Part shown: one piece after another, positions 43,585 to 54,670 of the stretch
Position numbering within the stretch: the first letter of the stretch is position 1
Layout of the letters: every line of letters begins with the position of its first letter
NCBI GenBank assembly: GCA_033977485.1
Contig: CM066994.1
Coordinates: 23,156,681-23,220,680 of the forward strand
Origin: Hydrangea macrophylla
Lineage: Eukaryota > Streptophyta > Magnoliopsida > Cornales > Hydrangeaceae
Direction: 5' to 3'
Length of the DNA: 64,000 nucleotides
The notes under the pieces: generated by a model
What the model saw: the letters and a program-made list of their open reading frames with translations, nothing else
Database searches by the model: none
What the model was told of the DNA's origin: nothing
Made by a program: the position numbers and the translations under genes

Positions 43585-43769
43585 TTATACAGGGAGAGAG
43601 AGAGAGAGAGAGATAGACGAGAGAGAGAGAGAGAGAGGAGAGACAAGAGAGTAGGGCTAGAAAGAGAGGTTCGATTTTGGTTGGAATTTAGGTAAAGAAA
43701 TGATGATTTAGACATTTTCACACAAATATGGTGTAAATAGCAAAAATGGTAGTAGGAATAGCCCTACCC
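43563..43769. repeat. Right terminal inverted repeat of the Pack-MULE
   Basis: See the left repeat. It contains GA microsatellites at 43590-43640 that correspond to the CT runs of the left arm (40440-40480). Confidence 0.82.
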
Positions 43770-43778
43770 TTTTATTAA

Positions 43779-44345
43779 TTGGTTTATTTATTTGTATTAG
43801 CTTATAAGAGCAGTATAAACAGTGCTGCAGCAGAAGAGGAACTTTGCCTACATACCATTCGACCTGTCGAAGGTACCCCTTCCACCGTAGATATAATCCC
43901 ATGTGGCGTAGTACACACATCCAAGTTGATAACAATCTTTTCTTTTCTTTTCTTTTGCCTCATAAAATCCAAGAACTAAACAGAGGCTAAATTGAATATT
44001 TCCCCATTCTACTCCAGTGAAAGACTAGATTTTAGGTAGTAGCACTAAACTAAGTATTGTCTTACTAGTTCATTTCAGTTTAATTTTATTTTTCTCATTC
44101 CAAAAAGGGATAATTAATGTTAAGTCCTTAGTTCTAAATTTAAGAGTCTAAAGGACCTTAAAAATTTAAAGTTTTGTGAAAAGTCTCTGCTTTCATACAG
44201 GACTATTGTGAATTTGTGAAATTTCACAAAACTCTTTTATTAAATTCGTAGTTTTGTGAAATTTTAAAAAATAAGTTCAGAGACTTTTTCTATGTGTTTT
44301 TTTTGTTGGACCTATACTTATATAAGAACCTTAAGTTGTCCTTAT
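43779..44345. other. Intergenic, no gene recognised
   Basis: It contains CATTCGACCTGTCGAAGG at 43856, similar to the LTR B words, and repeated AAATTTCACAAAACT / TTTTGTGAAATTT inverted motifs at 44165-44270. Confidence 0.4.
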
Positions 44346-47270
44346 TGTAGACACCCCAATTTTGACCAACCGTCGAGTTTAGGAGAGTGTCACCTCCAAG
44401 TCCGATGATGATAATGTCCAGAAGATTTGAAGTATTCCAAGCTCTTCAGAAAGTTCTCCAAATCACGATAAAATTTTCACAGGAAAAGAGGAATATCGGG
44501 TGTTCTGGGAAATTCAGGTATAAAATACAATTTTTGAAAAATTCTTCAAAATGAACTTTTTGTAGAAGAAAAGAAGAAAAAAAAAAAGGTGAAGAAGAGG
44601 AAATTTGCTAAAACACGACACACGGAAGTTTCAGCGGCACTCAGTAAGTACTTTGCGGCACTCACCAACTGCTGTCGCGACATTCACCATCTGCTGTCGC
44701 GGCATTTTTCTGACTACCATTTGCTTTAAAAGTCTGTATTTTAATGCATGTATATGAAGATAAAATGAAAAAGTGAAAAAGTAAGGTTGACAAGAACACG
44801 ACAGTCAATATTTTACTACGGCTCTCATCAAGTGTCAAACGGCACTCCTTGACAGCCGTTGCGGATTTCGCGAAGTGCCGCGCCCGCACTTTTCTGAGTG
44901 CCATTGTAAATTTCCTGACTGCCGCTAGCTTCAGTAGTTTGCTTTTTTCAGGAAGTACGCATTGTACCATCAAAAGATGTCTTTATAGCTGGTTTTTACC
45001 CCAAATTCACTGAAATTACCTAGGTTTTTTGTCTATATAAGGAGAGGTATCATCATTGGAAAAGGGAACTACTACTACACATTTTTGGGAGAAAGGAATT
45101 TCAAGGAGAAAACAAAGAGAATTTTAGAAAAAGAGAGTTTTTTTTAGAGCTTGAAGAAGAGCTTGGAAGATCTTAAAACTATAGAAGTTTGAGGATAGAT
45201 TGGAGGTGATACTCTAATCTTGTTAGTTTTCTTTAATTTCTTCTTAGTTTGGATTAAAAGCATCTATGAATTTGAAGTAAACAAGTTTTCTTCCAAGAAT
45301 GGATTTAGAGCACTTGCTCTCTTAGTTTTCTTTATTTCATTTCTTCTTGTTGTTTGTACTTTTCTCTTGAGATTCTTGGAGATCTTCAATATCTCTCTTG
45401 AAAACTCTTGAGTTTGATCTTTTGATCCCATGTAAGCCTATGCTTCATGTGAGGGCCAAAGATTGATCATCATTTGTAAACAAGTAGATGGACCCAAGTC
45501 CAAATTCAATGACTTGGATTCTCTAACTTGGGATTTCATGGGATCTTCTTTATATCCTTTTGGAATCCATAAGTTGTAAGTTATTCTTATATCTCCAATG
45601 ACCATCAAATGGAAGGAGAAGTGGTTTGGGTTAAGTCAATCTCCATACCTTGAGAGATAGACTTCACATAAGTAAAATTTGACAAAGGTGCAGTGAGCTC
45701 ACAAACCACCTTTGGTCAAAGATTTTTAATTAAATATTGGACCGTTGGAATTGAATGAAACCAACTAGTGAGTGTTAATAACACAAAGATCTACCACTAC
45801 AATTTTTGTTTTAGTAGGATCCATGGATAACATGGTTTGGTCATAGGTTTTGTGAGACAACCATATTCTGTCCAGAGTTTCAGAACAACAAATCAGTTTC
45901 AAAATGAGTAAATCAGAACCTTAATCAAGCATTATTGGCTCTAAATAATTTTTTATATGAAGTTTAATGTGTTAGTAAGATCTCTTAAAAAGATTAGAGC
46001 CTTTCTGATTTTTTTTTTTTACTATTTTTAAAAAATCGTACAAAATCTCTGGACGGAGATTTGCAAATCTCTGAGTGATGTCTGATTTTTACCCTTTTCA
46101 CAGAGATTGGACCGTTGATCTTTGCTTTTTTCTTTTTGGGTTGGAAACTAGACTCATAGAGGCATCTTGTGTCCAAAATTCACCGACATCAAACCATGGG
46201 AAGCATGCTTTTTATTTCTTTAAAGTTCTGGTCTGCTCTCTGTAATTTTCATAATTTTATGATAAATTTGACCAACTTTGTAAATAATGGTCCAAATGAC
46301 TTTTCCATGACCTAGGGCTCAAACCATGTTTTTAATAATGACCAATTAAACTTAAATACAGAGGTTAAGTGATCCAAATCAATGAATAATTCATAACTTA
46401 TTCTTGTTCATTTTCATATATCTATATGCATTCATCCATGTGGTTTGATACTTGTAATTAGGATTCATTTTTTTAGATTAAATTGTATTTGATTGAACCC
46501 AATTATGAGTTCGTTGTGATCATGTTGGGACTATACTACCTCTTTATGGACATTACATTGGCTCCTAGTTGAGACTTGTGTATCTATAGAGATGTTGTGT
46601 TTCGAACTAATTGGAAGGAATCTATAATTATGTCAATTCTTTCATACTTGATAGATTTTAGCTAGAAGTTTAGGATTAATTATTTGATATCTTGTTTGAA
46701 GCATGTGGATTAATCTTTATTTTGTAGCGTTTTTAAGGTACGATTCCTCTATCCCTCTCTAATTTTGTTTTACTCTTTGATTTTATTAATTTTCGACTCC
46801 ATGCGTGACACCTTATATTAGGTCTTGGTTTATAATTATATATGTGATTAGAGAATCATTTATTAGGAATTCTTTATTGTATGCATTGCACATTCCCATA
46901 TTCGCGGCTGGATCCCGGGTAAGTTCTCTTGCTCCCCATTGCATATCATATTGATTGCTAATTGAACTATATGGTTTTTGAATGATATTTTGTCATTTGC
47001 AATCTTACACCCTTTAGACATGCTTTTGTAATATATATCTATACATGTGTATTAACTGAGGGCATGTTTATATTAATAATTCGATTAAAAGGATGTTGAG
47101 TAGAGGTCTATCGCGAGATAGGATGAGAAGGGGTGTTTTAGTCCGTTGAACTCCTTCCCCTCTCATTCATTAATCCCCGGACCCAACTTATCTTTGGTTT
47201 CGCAAAAGATCGGTTTGCTTTTAAAATTGTTTCTTAATTTTCCTTTTAAAAATTAATGATGACACGTGTT
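44346..47270 (+). repeat. Tat/Ogre-type LTR, right end uncertain
   Basis: It begins TGTAGACACCCCAATTTTG, the classic start of plant Tat/Ogre LTRs (from memory). A TATA box CTATATAAGG lies at 45033-45042, 690 bp in. Upstream of it, at 44625-44935, GCGGCACTC, GTCGCGACATT and AGTGCCGC words recur. Its 3' part (47095-47220: TCGCGAGATAGG, GGGGTGTTTTAG, TCCCCGGACCCAACTTATC) resembles U5 of that group. No primer site or internal region follows; homology fades at about 47270. It may be a truncated solo LTR. ORFs inside are short. Confidence 0.6.
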
Positions 47271-47608
47271 TTTTTTAATTTGAATTTGAAAAGGTTTTAA
47301 ATAAAAAAAGCTGTGGGTAAGGAAAATTGTGATATCCACACTTATCACTAATTAGCCCTTATAAAATTACTTATTCGTACTTAAATTTATAATGATCATT
47401 GATAAATTTAACAAATATAATATCTTACTAAATTTAATGTCTTCAGAAAAATTAAGATAATTTAATTTTGGTTGTACGAATGTTTTCAAAAAATAAAGAT
47501 GTCACTTCACAACCAACTGAAAAAAAAATGAATAAAAAATGAAAAAAAAAAAGAAAAGGAAAAAAAAAAAAAAAAAAGAAGAAGAAGCAAGAACGAGAGC
47601 AAGTTGGA

Positions 47609-47760
47609 GATGATCGGAACCATGTTCATTGTAATTACTATCACAAAATAATGAATGATAGCGGTGTGTCACGTTTGAAGCAACACTTTAACAGCTTCAT
47701 TTGTTGCTCAACAATTTGCCTGTAGCCGATGAGATTATGAGAGGTTTAATACTGATTATG
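47609..47760 (+). pseudogene. hAT transposase BED zinc-finger fragment
   Basis: The frame from 47609 reads DDRNHVHCNYYHKIMNDSG then VSRLKQHFNS, the signature of the BED finger in plant hAT transposases. The second cysteine is replaced by Tyr, and frameshifts follow (LPVADEIMRG in another frame). Only about 50 residues remain. It is preceded by an A-rich stretch at 47521-47590. Confidence 0.55.
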
Positions 47761-47985
47761 AGGCATGGTTTTATGCTTACATGAGTTGGACTGAATATTG
47801 CCACCATATTTATAAGACATGTAATGTTCCTCTTGGTGAATACCCGAAGCCTGGACCAGTTTATGCGCCCGCTTGACACTCTACAGCCGATTGGATGTAA
47901 ACTTGTTAGATGAACAACCATATGTATTTTACAGATGCCTTATTAGCTCCAAGGCCCAAACGAAACACACAAGGTCGTTTGAGGC

Positions 47986-48513
47986 AGGGGTGGGCTTTCA
48001 GTCATGTCTGTTCGGTTTTGGTTAATTCGGTTCGGTTTTGTTCGGTTCAGTTTGGGAACTAACGAACTGAAACCGAACTAAAATATAATTCGGTTATTTC
48101 AGTCAGGTTAATCGAAATTTCAGTTCGGTTCGGTTTGGTAATTCGGTTAACCGAATTGTAAAAAACCCAAATTTAATTATTTATATATTTTTTTTCAATT
48201 TTCACAATTTTTTTTTTATCTCTTTCTTTCATATTGCAAAGAAAACATACTTTTCTTTGTTTTCAATTGTAAAAATACTTATATTTTTTTTATATGTAGT
48301 TATATATAAAGTATATTAATAATATAGAAAATTAAAAAAAAATATGAAATTCGGTTTTTCGGTTCAGTTCGGTTGCCTATAGGCTACCGAAAACCGAACT
48401 GAAATTTTTAATTTGGTTCGGTTTTTAACGGATCTGAAATTTTTAACTGAAATAACAGAGCTGAAATTTGAAATTCGGTTCGGTTTTCGATTAACCGAAC
48501 TATTTACCCACTC
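47986..48513. mobile_element. hAT-like MITE with GGTTCGGTT subterminal repeats
   Basis: Ends AGGGGTGGGC and the inverse of GAGTGGGTAAATAG. About a dozen TTCGGTTCGGTT or AACCGAAC motifs occupy both flanks (48005-48155 and 48350-48505) around an AT-rich centre. Paired subterminal motifs in opposite orientation are typical of hAT elements. Confidence 0.65.
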
Positions 48514-48514
48514 A

Positions 48515-48770
48515 ATTAAGTGTTGAAAATGACAAGTTTCAGCACTTATTTCTTTTCAGTGTATTTGATAATGTACCACTTAATTGAAAAAGCAGCCAAA
48601 AATTCATTGAAAACTTTTAAGTGAAAAATTTCTACTAAAAATAATCACTGAATATAGCCTATTTCAGTACTTGAAACAATGATTTCAGTATTGTAAATGC
48701 AATCGCTTAATGAATTCACTACTTAAAAATCAGCACTTAATTTTCAATTTTATCAAACGGAGCCTCAAAG
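48515..48770. mobile_element. MITE-like segment
   Basis: AATTAAGTGTTGAAAATGAC at the left and ATCAGCACTTAATTTTCA at the right form imperfect inverted ends, with several CACTTAATT-type internal copies. It directly follows the hAT-like element. Confidence 0.5.
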
Positions 48771-49120
48771 GGCTCTCTTTGTGTGCCGTGTGGTGGCCAG
48801 ACGGTACAGTGTGTGCCTTATAGTTGAACATTAGTGAAACTTAGCTATACCACAAAATTAGGTTTTGAACAAGTTTGATTGTGGTACGCTAATGTACCCA
48901 CTACACCATTGTTAACGCCCCAAAACTAAGTTCGTTCCACTAAGTTGTCCTACACTAAGAGCCCACCGTGGATGCTCTAATGTCATGGGAAAATAATTAA
49001 TAGCTGTATCATTTTGGTTCTGATTTTTGCTGGAACAGCCAATTTCTCAACCTTTTGATGTTCATATGTCTTTGCTGCTGATCAAAGGGGTGTTAGTGTT
49101 GCAAACAAAGATTAGAAAAA

Positions 49121-49497
49121 GAGTACTGTTATGCTTCCCAAAATTCTATATCAAAAGTGCTTTCCAAATGATATGGCAATGGGACTAGGTAAACAACTTC
49201 TAATTAAAATCCAACTGTATTTAGGGGTGGTAATTTTTGACACGACAACCCGTTTTACTGAGATAACCCGAACACGACACGACATGACACGATTAATTTT
49301 AAATAGTTTGTATTATATATGAATAGCACTCGAAACTAAAAATCAAACCCAAAACACACAACTCGATTAATGACACGATTATGACATGAAAACCCGAATT
49401 GCCACCCCTAATTGTATTAGACCTGACCGGCTGACCCCACTACCACATCATTTGAAAAGCACTTTTGAGATGAAAATTTGAAAACATGGCATTACTC
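49121..49497. mobile_element. Mutator-like MITE interrupted by a hAT MITE
   Basis: Termini GAGTACTGTTATGCTTCCC and the inverse GAGTAATGCCATGTTTTC belong to the same family as 28859 and 24341. The 9-bp flanks TTAGAAAAA (49112-49120) and ATAGAAAAA (49498-49506) differ at one base. Removing the nested element (49222-49410) and its duplication leaves about 180 bp, the size of 28859-29040. Confidence 0.88.
49222..49410. mobile_element. hAT-type MITE nested in the Mutator-like MITE
   Basis: Termini TAGGGGTGG and CCACCCCTA; the 8-bp flanks ACTGTATT and ATTGTATT differ at one base. The interior has CACGACA/CACGATT repeats. Its insertion postdates the host MITE. Confidence 0.85.
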
Positions 49498-49619
49498 ATA
49501 GAAAAACTTCACATTCTGCTAAAATATACATGCGAAAACTGTAGTATATATTGCGCAAAAGCGAAATTACATGCTACCATCTTATAAGACATTCAATAAG
49601 CATATGTTACGATTCTTTG

Positions 49620-50110
49620 CTAATAAGACCCTGTTTGGGTAATCCTGTGTTTATTATTCAATATCCTTGCGAGTGGTACCGCGATTGAGGTTGCGCGCCA
49701 AACACCCAAGGATTGTTGGCCGCAAGGCTGCGGACAGCACCCTTGGCAATGCCTGTGTGCCACTGACAGGACCTCAATGGTTTTGGTTTTTTTTTTTTTG
49801 CAATTTTTAAAGGTACAAAAAAACCATCGTGTGATCCAGCCAACGCCACGTAAGCTCTGCCCACAAGCCGAGGATCCCAACGCATGACAAGCAGGGCAGG
49901 GAATCGCAATTGGAATACCAATCACATGACTAGACCCCAAAAGCTATATTCCCAAACGATTTAGGCCCTGTTTGGAAATGCACAAAACATGACTAGGTTC
50001 ACCCTCACTCCTATTTCTATCTAGTTCTTATAAAAACCATCATGGTTGTTTCATAAAGAACCAGTTCTAGGAGTGATTTAGGGTCGATAGGGGTCACTGC
50101 CAAATACTTG
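49620..50110. other. Transposon-like GTTTGG-tipped segments; no gene
   Basis: CCCTGTTTGGGTAATCC at 49629 and CCCTGTTTGGAAATGCAC at 49964 are both typical MITE tips. GC-rich stretches such as GGTTGCGCGCC give overlapping ORFs that do not resemble proteins. Confidence 0.4.
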
Positions 50111-50563
50111 AATTTATAAAACTAGTTCCCTTGTGAACAATAGAAGGGCTCTTCGCCTTTCCAACCAGCCACTAAAAATATATGCATTCTCAAAGCCCAT
50201 TTTTTTAGTACCCACAAACTCCGGGGCATCACATAATGGATTTTCATCAAAAGGTTCGAAAAAAATAGGTTGCAGCTTATTGTAAAATGATCCAAGGAAT
50301 GAATTAGATGCAAAAGCTACCAAAAATGGCACCCACCATTATACATACATAAAATAACAAATTAGGAAAACACAATAATGTTTATATCAATTTCTTGATC
50401 AAACCGATATTGTAATCGTGTTTTAATATCACGCGACAAAAACAGATTCCAGACCGACCTATCACAGCTTGACAACAGCTCCAGTCTTCTGAAATAAATG
50501 CTGGGGCAGCGCATAGATGAACATTGCTCCCCCATTAGGACCCCTCACAAGGTACAGAGCCTC

Positions 50564-51887
50564 TTAGTCTGCATAAGCAGATTGCATGCAGCAAAACCAT
50601 TTTTTCTGCAAGTCAATGCAATAAGTAACATTAAAAGATTGCCACAAAGGCAAAATGTAACTTCAATCCGTAACGGAAAGTTGGAAACCTAGCAAAAGTC
50701 TTCTGAAGTGTATCTAAGAATTCTTGAGGGTACGATAATCTGAGGGGACAAACCAAAATCCGACCTCAAGATTCAAGAATAGCATGACTAAAAAGCGAAG
50801 GAGATGAGGATTCTTAGTGAAGGCAATGGGTTCTTTATGTGAGCTGATAGCAATAATTGTACCACAACAATTGCTATCTGAACCACAACTATTGCTATCA
50901 AGACAGTGTTAAGCAATTAGTATATGCGCTGCTTTTTTTTTTTAAATGTCTTGATTTTCATAGCAACTGTACCACAACAATTGCTATCTGTACCACAGCT
51001 AGTGCTATGAAAATCAAGACTGTGTTAAGCATGCTTCTTTGACAGAAAAAAAAAACTCTCTTTTCCCTTTAAAACAGTTGCAACTATAAAAGGCGGGGCA
51101 GTAAGCTCTCTATCAACAACACACTTTAACTTTTACTTCGATTTTCAAAATTTCATCAGTGTTGCACTTACACCTGATGTCAAAAAATCCAGTGTGTTTA
51201 TCATGTGTTTAAGCGTGATGAACAAAACAATTAAAACAAGTAATAGAACACAGATTTTGGTGTGTCCACACGTGCAAGGAGTATCGTGTCCTACACTTTG
51301 TCTGAGAGACACACGAACCTTTGAGGAACATCCGTGAAGAATAGAGGTCAACCCAAGGAACTCTTTTTCACCATTCTATTCTGAGGCATGTATCTTATAT
51401 GCCTTGGCGTAGAACGTAACTTATCAGTTTCACTGTAGAATTAAAGCTAGCTCTCAACCTAGAGAAGTATAGAACACTCCTTTCACGAAGCATCAAGCCA
51501 TGCAAATGGCAGTTAAAAAGAAAAATGAAATCAAACCGAAAAAGATCATTAATGATATTCGCGATTTCACGGAGTTTCAAAGTGAATGAAAGTGTAGGGA
51601 TGATCCCAGGGACAACTTACAGACTGAGGCTTTCCAAGAGATGCCCCATGCTTAAATGCAGAATCCTCCTTCTCTGGTGAGTCGGGCTTGCCACCACTCT
51701 TTTTTTCATTCCTGGCCTTGTTAAAAATTACAGTGAATCCCTCAGCCGATGCTGGGTCATTCACATCCCATTCACCGAACTTTGGCAATGGTCGATCCTT
51801 TTCCTGTGGATTTTAAAATTTCATTGGTGGATTCCAAGGCAGCAATAATCAACAAGCCAAGTGAATTTCAAGATATCAAATGCATAA

Positions 51888-51931
<44 letters not shown>

Positions 51932-51963
51932 AAGCCAAGTTAATTTCAAGATATCAAATGCAT

Positions 51964-52001
<38 letters not shown>

Positions 52002-54425
52002 AAGCCAAGGTAATTTCAAGATATCAAATGCATCGCTCTCTCTCTCTCTCTCTCTCTCCATAATCTTCCTGCATGTGCGAAGAATCCAGTCTTGCGAGTA
52101 AAAAGATGGGGCAGAATATGCATATGTAGTGAGGATAGAGGGAAATTAGTCTATAAGTGGTAAAGAAACATATTGGTGTGGGGATTAACAACAATTATAA
52201 CCTTCTTGCCAATTACCAAAGCAGCATCTTCAAGCTTAGAAAGGATGTCATAGAAATAGAAGACAATATAATCACGTGTTGTCTGTCTCAGTATACAGTA
52301 GCATTCTAGGATTGGGTTAAAGAAACTCAATAAACCAACAAAGAAGATAGACAACAAAGTGGCCACACAACACAATGTGGGAAGCTATTCATGAGGACAG
52401 GGATGTTGCCAATTCAGCCTTCACGATAAGGGGTAAAACCTCTGTTAGATCAGCCTGAAAAGCAAGTATTAAGAATGTGTGCAAGCGTGGTGAAACCATA
52501 ATGGTTGAATAGCCCAGGTGATACTAGTTGGTGAATCCGAGAACTATCACCAAGACAATTGCTTAGGTGCCCACGCGATTTCCCCAGTACTAACATGGGG
52601 GAAATAAAAACTCAACAATATTTTAATACAACTAATTCATCTATATATCGATCTTGGACTACTTTCCATATTCTTATATTTTAAAACATCTGGAGGAACA
52701 TTAGAAGAACGTGTGTAAGTATCAAATCAAGAAGTAATTGTTGGAAAAGGATGTTTCAGTTAAAGTGCTCGAATGCAGCAAAGGAGATGGCAAGCTTCCA
52801 GAATTGAGGAGGGGGGCGGAGGAGAGAGATGGGGTTTGAATAGAATGTCGGAGGCCAGAGTTAATGTCGCATCAGAATCAATCATCGAAAAATACAGAAC
52901 ACTCGTGGATCCAATATAACTTGTGCCGTAGTCAGGTTATGGCCATATCTTCCATCTGAAATGCAAACTTACTAGAAATCAATTCATTTTTCAAGTTATT
53001 TCTTAGTTCTTACTAAGACAAAAGAAGAGGAGGAAAAGTGTACCAAGTCTGGGATGGGTAATTGGGTACCCATAAAATGCCATTACTGGGATGGGTACCA
53101 TAAAATGAGATTCGCTAATTTATTAGCTTTTCAAGCAACAATGACCGCCTCAAAGAAAGAGGCAGATAACTACGACAAAATCATTCAAATATAAGACGCC
53201 TATATCAAACCTTTTGTGCCACGATCCTCACGTGCAATGTTTTAGCATTCGTTCCATTTGTTCTCCTTTGAAAGCATTCAAATTTGTATACCCATTTCCT
53301 TTGTTCTCTTCCATTGTTCAATAACATGGACTCGTGAATTTGTTGCATTTAAAGACAAAGACAGATAAGAACTTTTTTTTCTTCTTTTAATTTCTTTGAT
53401 ACTGATAAGTAATACAACATAGAACTTGTTAGTATGTAGCCCAGTGAAATGGCACCGTTTACCTGTAAAACTTGCATAGCATTTTACATAATTGGGAAGT
53501 AGTTCAAACTCAGATCTCCACAATGATCAACAACTCGACTCGACTCAACAAAGCCTTCAATCACCCGAGTTGGTATTGACTTTTCAAGCCCTTCTTACCT
53601 ATAAGGCTTCCATCTATTTCCTAATACAATACATAGGCCAGTATGTCTTTTTTCATCTCTAAAGCCATTCTTTTCAAACCCAGATCTCCACTGGGATCAA
53701 CGACTCGTCATGACTCAACAAAGCCAAAACCCAAAACTCCCCCACCCCCATCTGGAGTTGGCTTTTCAAGCCCTTCTTACCTATCAGGCTTCCAACTAAT
53801 TCCCAATATAATACATGGGCCTGCATGTCTTTTCTCATCTCTAAAACCATTCTTTAATTTATGCCGAATGACCTAACTAGTTGTATACTATCAATAAATA
53901 ACAGACCATAGGAAATTGGAAAAAAATGATACTTAAACAAATACACTTTTTAAGCTAACCTTCTAATTAAGATATGGGTACATAAAATGCACCTTCCAGT
54001 TATATTAGCAGGAAAAAAAGATATGGGTATACATACAATGCATTTTCCAGTTATATTCAGCCAAGTAACGATTAAAAAAAAAAACCCTAAAACAGAAAAG
54101 GAAGAAAATTACACTTCCACATAATCCAAGAAATTATTAAGCTCAAAATTACTAGTACAAATTATCATACAACAGAAATGCTCAAGCTTTGCCAAAAAGT
54201 TAACCACTGAAATTCCCAATGTATCTTGGCGATAAACGTAGCAGCAACAACCAAAAAAGGTCAGATAAAGCAATATATACATACAGTCGTATCCTATATT
54301 ATATGTATATGAACGATCAAAACAATCAGTTGTACCAGAGTAAATGAAATTTCAACAAAAAAGAACAAAAATGGCTCAGAAAAACGATTGTTTAGAGAGA
54401 GAAAGTGTTAGTTTCATACCGCCAT
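50564..54425 (-). CDS. NOI/RIN4-like small protein (three exons)
   Basis: Minus exons are 54420-54425 (ATGGCG, followed by donor GTATG), 51621-51803 (acceptor TCCACAG, donor GTAAG) and 50564-50605 (acceptor CTTGCAG, stop TAA). Phases are all zero; the product is 76 residues. The NOI domain spans residues 3-38: EKDRPLPKFGEWDVNDPASA then EGFTVIFNKAR. LPKFGEW (8-14) is the motif cut by the bacterial effector protease AvrRpt2 in the RIN4 family. The tail KKWFCC (64-69) carries the paired cysteines that are acylated to hold these proteins at the plasma membrane. Known members act around immune signalling and exocytosis. A two-codon first exon is usual for the family. Intron 1 (2616 bp) is unusually repeat-rich. 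Intact. Confidence 0.88.
50845..51032. repeat. Duplicated inverted-repeat motif in NOI gene intron 2
   Basis: Two copies (50845-50918 and 50958-51032) of a block containing TACCACAACAATTGCTATCT, AAGAC and GTGTTAAGCA lie about 110 bp apart. Each block is itself self-complementary (AGCAATAATTGT / ACAATTGCT). Confidence 0.7.
51850..52060. repeat. Compound repeat: 37-bp unique unit plus (CT)n, three copies
   Basis: CAAGCCAAGTGAATTTCAAG with ATATCAAATGCAT following is repeated three times (51856, 51930, 52003 with single-base changes), each followed by a CT run of falling length (about 38, 36, 23 bp). It lies in NOI gene intron 1. A replication-slippage origin is likely, and the locus should be length-polymorphic. 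Confidence 0.88.
53511..53862. repeat. Tandem duplication, two units of about 170-180 bp
   Basis: Both units run CAGATCTCCAC, CAACTCGACT or CGACTCGTCA, ACTCAACAAAGCC, TTTTCAAGCCCTTCTTACCT, AATACAATACATrGGCC, then TCATCTCTAAA. They start at 53511 and 53680. It lies in NOI gene intron 1. Confidence 0.8.
53972..54058. repeat. Short tandem duplication in NOI gene intron 1
   Basis: GATATGGGTACATAAAATGC and CCAGTTATATTAGC recur as GATATGGGTATACATACAAT and CCAGTTATATTCAGC, about 50 bp apart. Confidence 0.7.
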
Positions 54426-54670
54426 GATCCTGCAGATAGAGAAATGAAATCCCTTTAGAACAAAATGCAACAGATGGGTTCCCTTACCACTCTCTACACA
54501 ACAAAATGCAAGAGAGAAAAAGAAGAGAGAGAGAGAGAGAGAGAGAGAGTGAGGTACAGCTGTCTCTGTAAAGGTAAGCCACCGGACAAGTATCCCAATT
54601 TGAAGAACGAGAATGTGGGGCCCATATTTAAACGTCACTAACGGCGTCAGCTCGTCAATATAAATTATAA
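54426..54670 (-). promoter_or_regulatory. 5' leader and promoter of the NOI gene
   Basis: On the minus strand a CT-rich tract (54520-54549) precedes the ATG by about 95 bp, typical of plant 5' leaders. A MULE-like terminus starts at about 54671, so only about 245 bp of pre-insertion promoter remain unless transcription starts in the element. No clear TATA box was picked out. Confidence 0.45.

Larger units (their letters stand above)
40293..43769. mobile_element. Pack-MULE carrying a PPR gene fragment, split by a solo LTR
   Basis: The flanks TTTTATTAA at 40284-40292 and 43770-43778 are an exact 9-bp duplication. The ends are inverted repeats. The left reads GGGTATATTCCCACCACC then TTTACACCACATTT. 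The right, reverse-complemented, reads GGGTAGGGCTATTCCTACT then TTTACACCATATTT. Pairing continues past CT-rich DNA to AATCAAAGAATTATAGCTC (left about 40484-40502, right about 43566-43584), so each inverted repeat is about 210 bp. Without the later solo LTR (40772-43048 plus its 5-bp duplication) the element is about 1.2 kb. Its interior holds an N-terminal PPR gene fragment (43126-43584) and no transposase. These are the defining marks of a non-autonomous Mutator-like element with a captured host sequence. Confidence 0.9.

Noticed and set aside
44662..44973. 103-codon minus ORF
   Set aside because: Antisense within the Tat/Ogre LTR word array; Cys/Lys-rich composition arises from the GCGGCACTC repeats.
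52151..52375. 74-codon minus ORF in NOI intron 1
   Set aside because: No motif, lies wholly in the intron, and no matching splice sites were found.
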